Positions 35,608 to 48,683 of a stretch of 64,000 bases of DNA are shown here, one piece after another. Each line of letters begins with the position of its first letter. Position 1 is the stretch's first letter. Where the stretch lies: assembly GCA_008360955.1 (NCBI GenBank), contig LUCM01006188.1:542114-606113 (forward strand). The letters run 5' to 3'. A program made the position numbers and the translations under genes. Source of the DNA: Fasciolopsis buskii. Taxonomy: Eukaryota; Platyhelminthes; Trematoda; Plagiorchiida; Fasciolidae. Under the pieces are notes generated by a model. The model did no database searches and was not told where the DNA came from. It saw nothing but the letters and a program-made list of their open reading frames with translations.

Positions 35608-36030
35608 TCATTGTACGTACATACACTCATTCGTGCACACACACACACACACACACAATGAAGCCATGGGAAGTGAATAACGGAGGCCGTTTGCTGTTGA
35701 CGACCTTGGAGTATAGGAGAAACTTATCTCGTCCGTTACATCCAAAGTGTTGTTCACGTGGGATTTACGTTTCAGTCGCTTATGGATGACGGCCAAGTGC
35801 TGATCCCACCATGAATTAAGTTCTCTGATTGCAGATAAAAATTTGGGACAGAGAGTACCAGTACAGAAAGTAATCAGAATGTAGACAATAAACGGTAGCA
35901 GCACTAGTACCAGTACAGTTGGAACTAACCGGTATACGCGAACCGGACTGCAGTAGTTGGTTGTTAGTGCGAAGTAGAGCAACGAAAGCACTACGACACA
36001 GCAAACTAGATGCGTCATACGTTTCCCCAT
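35608..36030 (-). CDS. candidate small membrane protein, unrecognised
   Basis: An ATG at 36,030 opens a 140-codon frame with two clear hydrophobic segments: about residues 7-25 (LVCCVVVLSLLYFAL) and 33-58 (LVPTVLVLVLLPFIVYIL). A polar part follows, and the frame then runs into a CA microsatellite read as a Cys/Val repeat, so the real end, if any, is earlier. A stop lies just before the ATG. The polar part may overlap a SINE-like stretch (reverse of 7.6 kb). It lies in the 20-kb TRAPPC9 intron. Either a nested gene, an exon of one, or chance. Confidence 0.2.
   Translation of the reverse strand: MGKRMTHLVCCVVVLSLLYFALTTNYCSPVRVYRLVPTVLVLVLLPFIVYILITFCTGTLCPKFLSAIRELNSWWDQHLAVIHKRLKRKSHVNNTLDVTDEISFSYTPRSSTANGLRYSLPMASLCVCVCVCTNECMYVQ
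35636..35657. repeat. (CA)n microsatellite
   Basis: Eleven CA units; it is read through by the candidate membrane-protein frame. A looser CA-rich stretch lies at 35,145-35,190. Confidence 0.95.
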
Positions 36031-36297
36031 AAATTAGCAGTCAACATCGGTAGTCTAGCAGTGATCTCCAAAGGTCGCTGAGTGTCCCCTACCGACTGTG
36101 CGCCAAAACTAATCCATATTTTAGTAGGGACTTAAAACATGTATCGTGCACAAATCGCATAGACAGATGTTCCTTCACTATCACGAACAAGAGGGATTGA
36201 GCAGCTTATTATCCTTAATCCTTTGAAAACCAGGGTATTGTGTTAGTAATCCTGAGAAACTGTCAAAGGGAAAATAATATGCTAACGAAACGGCATG

Positions 36298-36497
36298 ACT
36301 GGTTTCAATCGCTTTTATCGCACCTTACTGGTCAAATGACTACTGACCATTGATGATGTCCCACATGTGTTAACGCGATCGATTGTAATTAAATTACGTA
36401 CATTGGTGTTTGATCATTGAAGACAGTAGACGATAAAAGGCAAACAGATATCGGTCATTGATGATGTCGTCTGACCAATGAGATGCGTCAAACCAGT
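36298..36497. repeat. 200-bp segment with imperfect terminal inverted repeats
   Basis: Starts ACTGGTTTCAATCGC and ends in the reverse complement of ACTGGTTTGACGC, with further partial pairing inward (ACTGGTCAAATGAC versus TTGGTCAGACGAC). TTGATGATGTC occurs twice inside, at about 36,350 and 36,456. No target duplication was found. Confidence 0.35.
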
Positions 36498-38569
36498 AAT
36501 AGTGTTTAGCCTCTAAACCGGGAGAAAGTGCGTCTTAAATAGTCATTGCTGACGAGGCCCTACACATCACCTCATGGTAAGAATATCTTTCCTAAAGTGC
36601 GAAGAGCAAGACAAATGTCAGACGCTCTCTGTTGGGTTGACTGATGCTTAGCACTTGGTGTAGAGAGACGGTCAAGCGCTGATTCCAAGCCAAACACGGC
36701 GACGTGCGAAACATGAAAAACTGCACTCATAACCTTGTTTGGCAGAAGAATGTGGCTTGGAACATGATGTGTGCAGACTCGCTCACTGCTTCACTATCGC
36801 GGTAACAACGTGAGCGATTAACGCAGCGCGCCTAGGTGACCTTGGCACAAGGTCAACTTCGGTGTATATCAAGATCCTCTCTAAAAGACATCTTTTCTGC
36901 TCGTAATCAACCATTATTATTAGATCCCAGTTAACAAATCATTACATTTATTCCATAAATACATGTGTAATCTTAGGTAGAATACTTGATAAAATAAATG
37001 AGTCCGTTGGGCAGGCGAGTTTGTTATTATTCATGAATGCATACCAGGATAAATCCATAAAGATCAGCCGAGTTTCATCAATAGTGGCTCTATGTCGGTG
37101 GATACATCGCACACTTACAAAAGCTTAGTCGATTTAGTCAATTCAGCTAGACAAAGATTAGATAAAAAGATGGAACCTGGTTTAAAAGAAAATGCATAAT
37201 TGTCCAAATGACTCAAATGGGCTGAATTGATCGATCGTCACCACGAGAACTGGTAGCGGGGTCCGAGCCAGTAAGACCAAAAGAATCCGTGGCAGGCTTC
37301 AACGCCGTGCACGAAAGGCAACTACTAGACGAAAGAATAACCTAGAGTACTTTAATTTATTGAAGAACTTATAAAAAAGGTAAGGGAACAAAATAATAAA
37401 TACCGGGACGAAAAAGTAACGGACAGTTTGGTGTCCCATGACGGCGAATTCGTATGCCTGCCAGTCTGTATTGATGGCAAATCGGAAACTGGAGGGAAGT
37501 GAGTCCCCGAATGAAATGCGGAACATTTGAGCATACGTGATTAAGCGTCTAGTAATTTGGGAAAATTCGTCAAACTATTTCATTGGATCTGCCCGATATA
37601 TGCTAAAGCAAAAAGGACGGAGTTTCGCCAAGGATAAAAGAGAGAAGGCCAAAGCACAGATGGCATCCAGGTTTACTTAAGTTTTGTGAAAACGAAAATC
37701 TTCTTGCAAAGAATTACAACGCATCGTCAGACTAGGTGTTAAGGCAGTGAATTTCACCGCAATTGTCACGTGTTTCTCAGGTGTTCGAAAGGATGCCTAA
37801 TGATTAGTGATTTAAATACACAGATCGTGAAAACTAGAAAGGTCACAAAATTGAAAGTTTCATGTGACTAAGGCGAATTACGAACATAAGTCGGAGTACT
37901 TACAGTAACCCAGCGCCTGGAAGGAGGGGGCATTTTTGGTAGTGCGTGTATGTGACTACACCTGTCTTTAACACAAATAGCGCCTTGGAGAAGACAAGTT
38001 GACCTTATGATTATTCCTGGTCAAGGCCACTCACGTTTGATAACTGGGAGCAAGGCATGTGTAGATGGCCACACAGCTCATTTCTCATTGGCAAGTGCTT
38101 GGTGCTCCAAGGGGGTCAAGTTGGTTTATCCTCGAAAACAGTATCTAATCGTGTTTTCAGTTCTCCCCTCATCAACAATGCCACCATGGATATGGAGATG
38201 GCGCCAGGACAAGGTTGATCAGAATGAGGTCAGCTTTGTGAAAAACATCCAAATGATCGCGTTTGGCGTAGTTGTATGCGCAATTAAAGACGGAAGATAT
38301 TGGGTCGATTTCCTTTGAGATTCAGTCATGCCAATTTAAGTTAAAAACGGACCTGAGAGATCGATGGTCGAAAAACTCCAGCCTCGATATCATCACCGTT
38401 TAATATTTCAGTTTGGTCGCGCAGTAAGTTCAAAACCCCTGATAAAAAGCCTAAGAGGTGTTGGGTACATTGTTTGGAAATTGATGCCCAAGAGTTCATG
38501 CAAATCAAATGACCACAGCTAAGGCTGGAGTAGGAAATTCTCCTCGACGTGATCAACACTGTTGTGTAC

Positions 38570-39105
38570 CAAGGGCAGAGATTTTCAATTACTTAGGTGT
38601 TAAAATGAGCACCAGCTTAGAGTGGTCTTCTCACATTTTCCATTGTATTAACTTATTACGCTGTCCGTCTTGACAAACCCGGAAATCGAGGCAGTTTGGT
38701 GTCAAGCAAACTATCGTTAATTAGTTTATTGGTCTATCTGCTCCCTCTATTTAAATTAATTGTTATCTTCTAACCTTCCTCATTCTACTTAGGAGGATTT
38801 TTTCACACGCTACCGGGGATTGGATATTTATGGCTGCGCTTTTTCCATCTCAATTGACTTTCTTGTTAATGGACTTATTAAGGCCTTTGCAAAATTGTCC
38901 ACGAATTTTTTTTGCGAACCCTGTTTGTCCTTTGCCTACCATTCTGCCCTTCTGTCGTTCGCACTCCATCACCCGTTTGAAGTTTAGACTGATTCTTTCT
39001 CACATTAATACTTACTCCAGTTTCATAATGCCTTATTTGGTATTGAATCTGACCCAAAAGTCTTTGGAGAAACCCGTGTTCCAGTCTCCGCGACTGATCT
39101 AGTTT
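38570..39105 (+). mobile_element. second LINE type, fragment after the reverse transcriptase palm
   Basis: Plus-strand frames contain FNYLGVKMSTSLEWSSHI followed by HCINLL. This is the typical thumb motif (YLGV, then W-x-x-H-I) of non-LTR elements. About 200 bases on, GLIKAFAKLSTNFFCEP and HHPFE occur in the C-terminal part. The frame is broken by stops. The sequence differs from the 12.7-16.1 kb family. Clade not determined. Confidence 0.6.
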
Positions 39106-39109
39106 CGTA

Positions 39110-42100
39110 AATTTTGATGCACCAAAATTGGCGTTTGCCCTGTTTTTAACTGAACAACAATATCATACAATACAGTGTAATACGGATTCGAGAACACAGT
39201 GGTCGTAGGGAAGGAAATATGCTAGGCCGGGTATTTGCTGTCTTAGCGTTCCAGCATCATCTTATTTGAAACACGAGAACAGTGCATCTCAACGTACATA
39301 ACGCTGAGTACTACGAATTGAACTGCAAAATTATTGTATAATAAAAAACGGATATTTCAAAACCTGGAATATTGCACTCGGACGCCAATTGGGTGCTGCG
39401 CCCGAGCAACGGAGCGCATTCGAGAAAACGCACATATCGGACAGTAGTTTGCATTCATCTACAAGTCAATCAGATGTCGCATATATGTGAGCGTGTGTAT
39501 GAGGGTATGCACGCCGAAGAACACAAAAACTAGGCGGCCCACAGAAATGAATACCAAGACAGTACTCTCATTTAAATATTCAAACATGTAAAGCTGCAGC
39601 ATGTGTACTACTGTCGTGAAAAGCCCAAACCGAAATTGTGAACCCAGGGTCCGCAGGCTACACCAAAAACGACTCCGGTCACGCATTCCGAGCTTTCGGT
39701 TTCAACTGTTTGTTTCACCAAGACAGCCGCACTGTATTATTCAGGAACTCAACAGTCAAACAAACCTCAGTGATTGGTGGTGTTTTATCTACGGCGTTGA
39801 TGAAATCGATGGTTCTGAGGTATGGTGAATGGAGCATATTGAAAGCAACCATATGAAAAACGCCCAGAGCAAATCGGTTTCATAATTTTATCCAGCTGGA
39901 TTCGAAACTTTCCTTTTTCCAATTCCGTGAATTACTCTTCACAATTCTGCCCTAAATGATTTCATGCAAAACAGCTGAAATTGGTCGGTTTATATCCGGA
40001 TCGGTAACGTTTAGGTACGCAAGTGTTTCGAATCCGAATTATTAATGAAAAAGACTTAAGCTTTAATGGCGGACGGCACAATGTGTTCAGAAATCTCGAG
40101 TAAATTCAAACCTGACTTCAGACATGTGAATCCGCAATACGATACTTATTACCACTACACATGGCACGATCACTGTCAAGATTATGAAGTTACTCGAGCT
40201 TCACCTCTCACCTGCTGGCGTTTTTTTTCCAACGGGCGTAAATCAATCTGTTCTTTAGTACTGTGAAGATATGCTGAACACAGTTTTTCAACAAACCATC
40301 CATGTTTTGCACTTTCTCAATAACATCTACATGTGAAATGGTGAAATTTGGTTTTATTATGCATAGGATTATTGTAATATTGGAAATGAACTTCGACCTA
40401 GTAAAATCGTTTTCATCTCAAATAATGTGTCAAAAGAGTGTGAAACGCCCTTAGCGTATCGTTTCACCTCCGAGTGTTAAAAAACGGTCGCTTGATTATC
40501 AAATTAAACGACCATTTACGCTCTTAGTTGAATAAAATACCGCAGGCATACTCAAACTGGGGCTGGAGATGACCTCCACTTCAAAGAAATAGGATACGGT
40601 AGAGATATTGGGCTTCGACTTGTGGATGGTACTGAAGGACCTTCCGTGTTTTTGGCAGGTCTTCCTAGTAAACCACATACAACTCCAATAGGGTTCGGGA
40701 TTAGGACGGAGCTGTTCACTTATACACTGCCAACAATCTCCCGCGACAATTCAACTGTGGAGACATTCACACAAGAAGGTTAAACAGAAAGAGCTCAATT
40801 CCGACAACCATAATTCACAAAGTAATTTGAACAGTGCCGTTCAGATGAACAATTAACAAAAGGCAGCACCAAATAGCTGTGTTCATTCATCAGTCGGCAT
40901 TCTGATCACGAAAACTAATGGCGTTCCAATTGATGAAGATGTCCATTCTATAAGGCCTTTTGAAGACCGGGTGTGCGATCGATACTAACCTTTAAATGAT
41001 ATCCACCGAAGAAACGGATGAGTCCCTTATCAACTGACACTATTTTTTGATTCCAAACGAAATGTCAATGAAATAAAAAAACGTATGGCACCAACTTCAA
41101 TGAAAAACGGAACCCCGGGCCATAATTGTGTTAATAGACTGATTTCTGTAACAAAACAACTCAATTAATCGAGAATCCGGGTTTTTGACAGAGGCGCCTG
41201 CAAACACGGCTGTCGTTGATTAGAGTCAGATAAATCAGCATGTCCAACTTTTCAGACGGCGCCCATTGAAGGGTCGGTCGATCGCTAACGACTTTAAGTA
41301 CTATCGGTTACATTTGAGCAACACAAAATATGTATACCGTCTTCCAAACTGAAGCACAAGTATAACCAGTAGTGGCTCACGATGGCTTCAGGATGAAATG
41401 GCCGTTTTTGGCGAAGAGGAAAAGAAGAGATGAAAATATCATAAGAGCAAAATGGACGAAGGCAGTATAACTCAACACGTTCTGAATATTTAGTAGGACG
41501 GTCAGCCGATCCGTAAGCATGCACATGTAAAAACTCGGCATCATATGTTATGAAATATTATGGGAGTGGTCGCCTTTCGAACACTAACACTTCGTCCAAT
41601 ATTAGCGTTTTTACCGCATAGTGAGGGGGCTCACTCTAAAGTAGATTACCGAATTTCATTCGGATTCACATAAAGTGACGATTTTACGATTTGACACTAA
41701 AGACCACTGATAAAAAGTGCTGTAATGCATTCCCCTATCCCCAAGCTTTGCAACGTGTTAGATCAATAGCTCGCGTTTACCATAAAAGACACGCATTTCC
41801 GTTATCTCTTACATTTAAAAGTTATGACAACGTTCAAGTGTTATCGCAAACCATGAAATTACAAAACGTGCATATTCCCACCTCCCTTATCGTCCACCAC
41901 GTTGGTATAGTGATATGTTGAAACATTTAATGTGTTACAACTAAGCCATTTATCATTGAAATTTGGGAATTCTAGCAGCAAGTTTACTTCCATGTTCTTT
42001 TCGAGCCAATCGCCTCAAGAACTGTTCGCTCAAACGGTATACTGCTGCTTCAATGTAGTTTGAGGAAAAACTGTAGGACCGAGTTTGATTCAACACAGGC

Positions 42101-45100
42101 TATTAGCTTGAAACCAGTAATTAGACTGAACAAAGCAGTCGGAACAAAAAAACCGATTAGTACAGTTGCTCAGTATCTTGAAGTCTTTCCACACAAGTAC
42201 CTTCATAGCACATTGCCTGGATGTATTGCTGCTTCCCTCGCCAATCTGATCATTTGGCAATAACTGTGTACTTATGCAAGTATTAATACTACCACGTAAC
42301 TTTTAGACTGCTTTCATTTGGACCCAGCATTGAGTTAAACAGTTGCCTATTCAGTGCTGTACCTATTTCTAAAATAAAGTTCCAGCCAGTGTGTAATCCA
42401 ACCAATCATACTCCCGTTAGCCTACTGTATCCGCCTTAGAGGTACGAGTCAAGGGCCGTTTCAGTTCGGTGCATACCTGTCGCTGTATCATACGCGTGCT
42501 AGTAGGCACATTTGCCTCTACTTGTGTTCCACAGAATAACGACAGCAATCAGCATCCTCATTTATCAGCAACGATGATGAGATAGGACCATAATTTTCGC
42601 TAGACGCTTTCGATGATTATTATTGACTACAAGACGATTCTTGAGGGCTCTCGAACGATCACCGAAAGATTCTTACGATTATAACGCGCTCTTGGATGAC
42701 AGGAAAATCGGCAGAACCCGTTCATACCAAATCGATAGTCAATCAGCTAAAAGAAAGAAAACATGTCGCTTGACATAACGTTGAAACTCTATTTGCATCC
42801 GAAAAGCATTACCAAAGGCTTGATCTGAGCGAATCCGAATTGAAAACAATTTTAGTATAATATGACGAACTGCATGACCGATTTTGATGAAAACTTTTAC
42901 CAGAAAAGCCCACTCCAATTTTTCTCACGATTTATGAGGCGGTTTCATTGACAGGCTGAAATTAGAACCCATACCTAATTGTCAAATTAGCGCATGACAA
43001 TCCATTAATTTCGGAAGGCTGGGTTAGATTTTGGCCTACGCCTAAGGTCTTCGTGAACAGATTAAGGGATAATACCGGAAAGTATCAATGAGGTGGATGA
43101 TATTGGCAGAGATATTTATTGACGGTCGGAATTGTGAAAACCGAACACGTGAACAACGAACTACACAAGCAGAAAAGGTTACGGAAATTATGACAGGCGC
43201 TGAGTGTTGGTTCTATTGACTTTGAGGGGCTAGTCCATCGCTAAACGTATTGAAACGGAACTCAGGTGTTTCTATTTTTTGTGTTCCGACAGTCGTTCCC
43301 GCTTCTGTAAAACTGTTGTCGTAATTTGATTAATGGCTTAAACGTTTATGATACAGATCTTATCGGAACTGATAAAATAAAAGTCATATGAACAATTTCC
43401 ACTATAGGACGCAACAATGTAAGAAACAAAATATTTTTGCTCCTAATCCTGTTATTCAGTAGAAGGTGATGAAGCTTCTGGATAATAAGCCGTGAGCTTT
43501 AGTAGTAATTAGCAAGCAGATACCCTAGCAATTCAGCCGACATCCCATCCGAGAAACCGTTTAACTCAACTGCAGCGCTTTACGAGGCGGTAGGGAGAAC
43601 AAAATGAAACTCTTCCACAACAATTTGGCGCGTGCATCCCTAAAAATACGCTATAAATAAATACGGATAATTAATGAATCAGCCGGCGTTCTTCAGTTTT
43701 TTAGTCACGTTGATATGCCATCCAGCAACTGGAACATGAAAGTATTCTTACCTCATACGCCAAAATTCTGAATTTCGACGTTAATATCCGCTTTGAACTC
43801 AGCTCACTGAAGTACGTCGCCAGGGCATCGAACACCTTGTATAACATGAAGATTCAGTCAATGGTGCGTTTCAGTTCAAAACGTGTGTGGATTAATAATG
43901 GAGCAGGTGGATTGAATCCTTTCATTGTGATTTAACATGAGAACTAATGCATGATCAGTAAAGGAGTAGCATGATTGAAAAATGAATTGTTCTTTGTAAT
44001 ATGTTACTACTTCTTTCGATCTTTCTGTATCGACCTGTATACCATGACGTGGATATTCGGCTTTGAAATGACGCCCAACTAACAAATGAGCACAGGACGC
44101 ACGAGATACTGATCAAAGATCTGCAAATGCACACACACACACACAAGAGACAGCACGCAGTTCACTCACCCGGGGTCAACAGCACGAACATAAGGTAAAT
44201 TGATGGTCCATACAGGAGAACTAAATAAATATGTAGACAGACAAGACTTAGGAAATGACTAGATGATATTCGTAGGAAAACAATGCACGCACTTACGAAG
44301 GTAGGTGAATGAACATTAGCAGAAAAAACCGGGGGACAAAAAACTTGTTTACCGCAATCCGCAAGGCAAAACGGCGATACACAATGGATATATAATTGAT
44401 GCAAAACATATCGCGATCATTGTTCTTTTTTAAGTTGCGATTTCACGGTTCGATAGGGGATTTAATAATGAAAAATCGCATTGAACGTTTATATGGTTCA
44501 ATGTGTCTCTCAAACCGGGGTTGGATGTGGCTCAAAACATCAGTTGATGCATGAAGAACAGAAGATTTAGGAGAATAAAGATGAGAGGGGGAAATCAAAC
44601 ACCGAAGCAGATTATTATGGTTAACCGAGAGCCACTGGTCATACCACGTAACCGTTTCAATCCGTATCCTTGGTATCTCTATTTTTATGGAACATGTGCA
44701 TGCTATACTTTAGATCCATTTATGGCTTTCCACCAAGTCATGGGTTGATTAATCCAATGCTCAGTGCATTCAACATCTGTAGAACATTCTTGTTGCCAGG
44801 GCATGGATGTTGGTCTCCAGCAAAAAAGGACTCGGTTAAAAATGAAATCCGATTCGATAACTGAGGGCTAACTATACCAACCCAAATGAGGATCATGAAA
44901 TTCCCGTATAATCACAAACTATTACCGGCAAACTCAAATAGACAACACGCGATTCGGCATTAAATATCACATTGCCAGGTTGATCGCAATCCTCCTCAAT
45001 CCCCGCGAGCGGCGCCTGAGCCTAGACCTAACACGTAACGCATGCTACTGTGATCTGAAAAGACAAACAAACTAGCCCAACGTAGTGATTTTAATCGAAA

Positions 45101-45870
45101 AACGGACAGGCGCACCAATTTCAGGACTATTTTGTATGTCTAATCAACAGCCGTATGACAAACTGCATGACACCCTGCGCTCTAAAGTCTAAGGTGAAAC
45201 TGGTCTGACTAGAGGCAGAAAACGTCTTGCTAACGAAAGTCCGAAAAGAAGCGCGCCACCTATGAAATTTTCCCTAGTTCGGTCAGGAAATCCAGCTGCC
45301 CAAAGACCACAGAAGCACAAATGTTATGCAGCCGATGAACTGGAAATGCGATGGCCAGTAAGCTTGGCCTGTTGTCTAACGCTGCATGAGGATGATGGAC
45401 ATAATGATTTCAAATGGTTAGATGAAGTTTCCTGCATGTTTTATTGTCACGTTATTTCGACGCTCGTCAAATTTACTTCTTAATGTTGAATAACATTGTG
45501 TATAACCTAGTTTGTCACTTTGTTAGTGAAAGATTATTGAAAAGTGATGGAAATCCCGAAGAGCGGGGATCATTCACTTTTTAAGGAAACGATTTAAAGC
45601 ATAGTGTATAGTAGATCGAATAAGTGAATAATCGGAAGACCCTGACGTGTCAATATCTATGGAAAGGGAACAGTTAGGATGCACATATAAGCAGACAACT
45701 GACTGCGGTGAAATTCAGTCCAACCGCAACGAGCAATCAGCCACCCAACTCGCACCCTCAAGCAGTGTAAATCAAAGATGATACCGATCGCAATTCGAGT
45801 TCCTTGGATGAGTTTAATTTGCTGAAGCACTAACCTTGTACTAACAGGTTCCGGTTTCAGTTACCATTTC
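39110..45870. other. intron, nothing recognised apart from a CA repeat
   Basis: Nearly 7 kb without a domain match on either strand; many short frames. A snippet near 43.57 kb (CTGCAGCGCTTTACGAGG) resembles 25.58 kb over about 35 bases and may mark a repeat. Confidence 0.4.
44130..44145. repeat. (CA)n microsatellite
   Basis: Eight CA units. A looser CA-rich run also lies at 31,378-31,402. Confidence 0.9.
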
Positions 45871-45871
45871 A

Positions 45872-45914
45872 AATAATAATAATAATAATAATAACAATAA
45901 TAATAATAATAATA
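45872..45914 (+). repeat. (AAT)n microsatellite
   Basis: About 14 AAT units with one AAC interruption, directly before the 66-bp module and SINE A. Confidence 0.95.
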
Positions 45915-45921
45915 GATTGCT

Positions 45922-45990
45922 TCTCTGCAGATAGCCTAAGTACGACGAAGGCCTTGGATATGACCTACAGAGCTTGATTACTTGGTACAT
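45922..45990 (+). repeat. 66-bp module next to SINE A
   Basis: The module CTTCTCTGCAGATAGCCTAA through GAGCTTGATTACTTGGTA lies between the AAT microsatellite and the leader of the 46.1 kb SINE copy. See the inverted copy at 9.85 kb. Confidence 0.7.
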
Positions 45991-46045
45991 GTTAGTAATG
46001 ACGGATAGGTGCAACATCATGCGGTGAAGTTCAACAAACCGTTCA

Positions 46046-46276
46046 GAGCCGGCCCGGTAGCGTAATGGCTAAGGCGTTCGACTCACAATCGTTCGTCCTT
46101 GTTCGGGTTCGCGTCCCAGTTCGGGCGCGGTCCACATGCACTGCTCATCATTCCTAACAAGGATGGAACAGCTGTACAGTGCTTCCATGGTTTCTTAATG
46201 GTGAATTGAGCGACGATATCACATGGTGAATTATTTCATGAAAACATTCAATCTCCTACTACTAACATGCACCAAA
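46046..46276 (+). repeat. SINE family A, tRNA-derived copy
   Basis: The same head and body as the 10.0 kb copy, here with a better tRNA fold. GCCCG at the 5' side pairs with CGGGC after the T-arm, and the 7-base loop reads CTCACAA. The tail CTACTACTAACATGCACCAAA runs into a short AAT repeat. Upstream at 45,917-46,045 are the shared leader and a module that occurs inverted at 9.85 kb. Confidence 0.8.
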
Positions 46277-46288
46277 TAATAATAATAG

Positions 46289-46430
46289 TTGAAGAAAGAT
46301 TTTCAATGCAAGAACGACGGGGACTACGGCACTGGACCAAATCACATTATCTCCAAACATCGTAGGGAGAGATCTCGTGGACCCCAACTCGGTAGTTTAA
46401 CTATACGAACCAGCCCACTGATTAAGGCTT
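46289..46430 (+). repeat. repeat family B, copy 3 (3' part)
   Basis: AAGAAAGATTTTCAATGCAA, ACTACGGCACTGGACCAAAT and CCCAACTCGGTAGTTTAACT follow the 3' half of family B. It starts immediately after the SINE A tail and its AAT run. Confidence 0.5.
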
Positions 46431-46989
46431 TCATGCGTTTTGTCATGTCACCGACTGGTCACCCTGATCCATGTTCTAGACACAAAGGGGCCCGCAAAAT
46501 AGCTTACGACGAGTCGCTCGTACTGTGGGCATGCGCAAAACTTGTCCCAAGCATCTTAACCCATTCGTATTCAGTGCCTCTTTTAAACATTGAACCCAAT
46601 ATACCTTACGCCTAACCCCTGAATTACGGCGAAAATTCTCCCATCATATTCTGCAAATACTATGAAGACAACGGTGATTAAACATCGAAAGTCTTCGCAA
46701 ATCTACTCTCAACGACCATGTTTCTGAGTCGTATGGTAGGGCCGGCCTTATCGTTTCTGTGCACACTCGACCGATGGTCGACTACCGTTTCCTGTAGCCG
46801 TATTCAGAAGAACTTACTACCGACTGGTCAGAAGCAAAGAAAGCTATGAAACAACCGGAGACAATAAGGTACAGGTTCGCGCGTAAGCACCTTCTTCATT
46901 AAAGGTAAGTGGACCTAAATATTCTTTTCATATATTTCTCGCTTTTTCGGTCCTCAGAAAATCAGTATCACATGAAACCAGATCTACAA

Positions 46990-47385
46990 TTCCTTGTATT
47001 CTCAGATAGGCTTTACCACATATTTCATTATGTTCGGTTGTGCCATGGTACAGACGGTAAAAACAGACAACGACATGACATTTGAACCTGATCTGCGAAA
47101 AGGTGATGAAGATGAAAGTTGTGTTTTACAGGTCACCGTGGATGTGCTCGCGCGGGAAAAAACCGAAGGTTATGATGACGGAGGAAAAGCCAGTTGGAAA
47201 GAAACAGAGAGAGGTAGACGCCCGCTCGAACTACTCACCATCTGTAGGCAACTGTTATCTCGTACTGAGCAGTCAAACTACCCGCAGCAACCGAGCCAAA
47301 ACACCAGTCAGAATCGGGCCTTTCGAGATCAGAAGTGGGACAAAAATAGCCCGTCAGAAAAGAAATACACGTTAGAATTGTTACA
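46990..47385 (+). pseudogene. Ty3/gypsy integrase C-terminal remnant
   Basis: The plus strand reads YSQIGFTTYFIMFGCAM, matching the S-x-x-GF-x-P(Y/F)-x-L-M-(F/Y)-G-R motif near the end of gypsy-type integrases, with the usual Pro and Arg replaced. In another frame, about 150 bases on, VGNCYLVLSS and RSNRAKTPVRIGPFEI follow. They resemble the GPY/F region (VGD...L...K-L...W-x-GPF). A frame change lies between. No LTRs were found on either side, so this is an isolated relic. Confidence 0.6.
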
Positions 47386-48683
47386 TTAGGTGTGCTGTGA
47401 GCAGACAGGCGCGGGATAGTAAGTGTGATAAGTGGATCCGGTGATGAGAAAAGAATACAACGAGGACCATGAACAATCGACTCATCGATTACAATTCAAT
47501 TAATCCGATGCAGAGCGCAAAGTCGGATCGCATGAACATTAGTGCGATTGGACGTTCTTAAAGTAAGGGTCATGTGAATTTGTTTGTAGGTCATGGTAAG
47601 TTTTGCTGATCTGAGAAGTGGTTGTGACAAGGAAAATACTAACAGAAAACCAAAGATTAGTTCATTTCAATCGATATTTTTGACAAACCTCAAAAGAAAT
47701 ACGCGTCATTGTTGTCTACTTATTTCCTTCGTTAGTTTCTCCCGTATCACAGTGATTAGCTCAATATTATGAACGGATGAACCACGCCGATCGAATTGAC
47801 ATGAGTGTGTCGAATCAAGTGAACTAAACGAAGGTCGATTCCCACTAAGTAAGTGAATTTTGTCCAAATTGTATTAAATGATGACAGCTTGTGATGCGAC
47901 CCATTTCAATGTAACAACTAGAACAGTACAAACATCTCGTCAGATATTGATTATCCAAGAGTCGGTGTATGAGATAAGTGTGCCGTACTAACCAAATTAA
48001 TGGTATTCAAAAGTAACCACTATAGGAAAGGTCCACGGATGAAACTGGAAGCAGTACTCATGCAAAGCGAATTCAGCGAGGTGTTGTCACTTTTAGGCGC
48101 TTAGTAGCAACAGAAGCTGCTGTTTACACCTTCGGAACTGCCGTAGGTATAAGGTAATTGAAATCCACAGGGCCACATTTTTAGTAATCTGGAGTATAGC
48201 AGAAAACCTTTCTTTGCTGCGATTACGCCCAAGTAGATAATGAAAAAGAACCAAGAGCTGTTAACGAGAAACGATCCGTCTAGTATTCAAGGCGAACAAC
48301 TCGGTGCGTCAAAACTATGCTTTATAAGGCTGACAACTGCAGGAAAACAGATTAAAGAAAAGCTTTGTTGCGTTGGATAAGTACCTCATAATATCATTCA
48401 GTGGTGAATTGCCATTCAGAAACAACGTAGGTTTCTCCCACTGATATAAAAAGAAGACAACCAAAGGCGCACTGTTATTGAATCACCGTGCTTCTTTACT
48501 TGTCTTCCAGGTGACCGAACGTGTAATGTTGTGTACTCAAATGTTAAACAATGAGTTCCAGTGAACGATAACTGAAAGACTTCTGGTAAGATTGACAAAA
48601 AAACAACTTAAAAGACCCCTTGATTGAATCGCAGGTTTTGAAAAATTTCCACCTTATACCGAGCTCTTTGTTGTGCCTTTACG

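Noticed and set aside
38357..38525. Minus-strand stretch with acceptor and donor and a protein-like frame (DQTEILNGDDIEAGVF)
   Set aside because: It does not fit the phase of the TRAPPC9 exons on either side, and the plus strand immediately to the right reads as a LINE reverse transcriptase fragment, so it is probably antisense of the same element.
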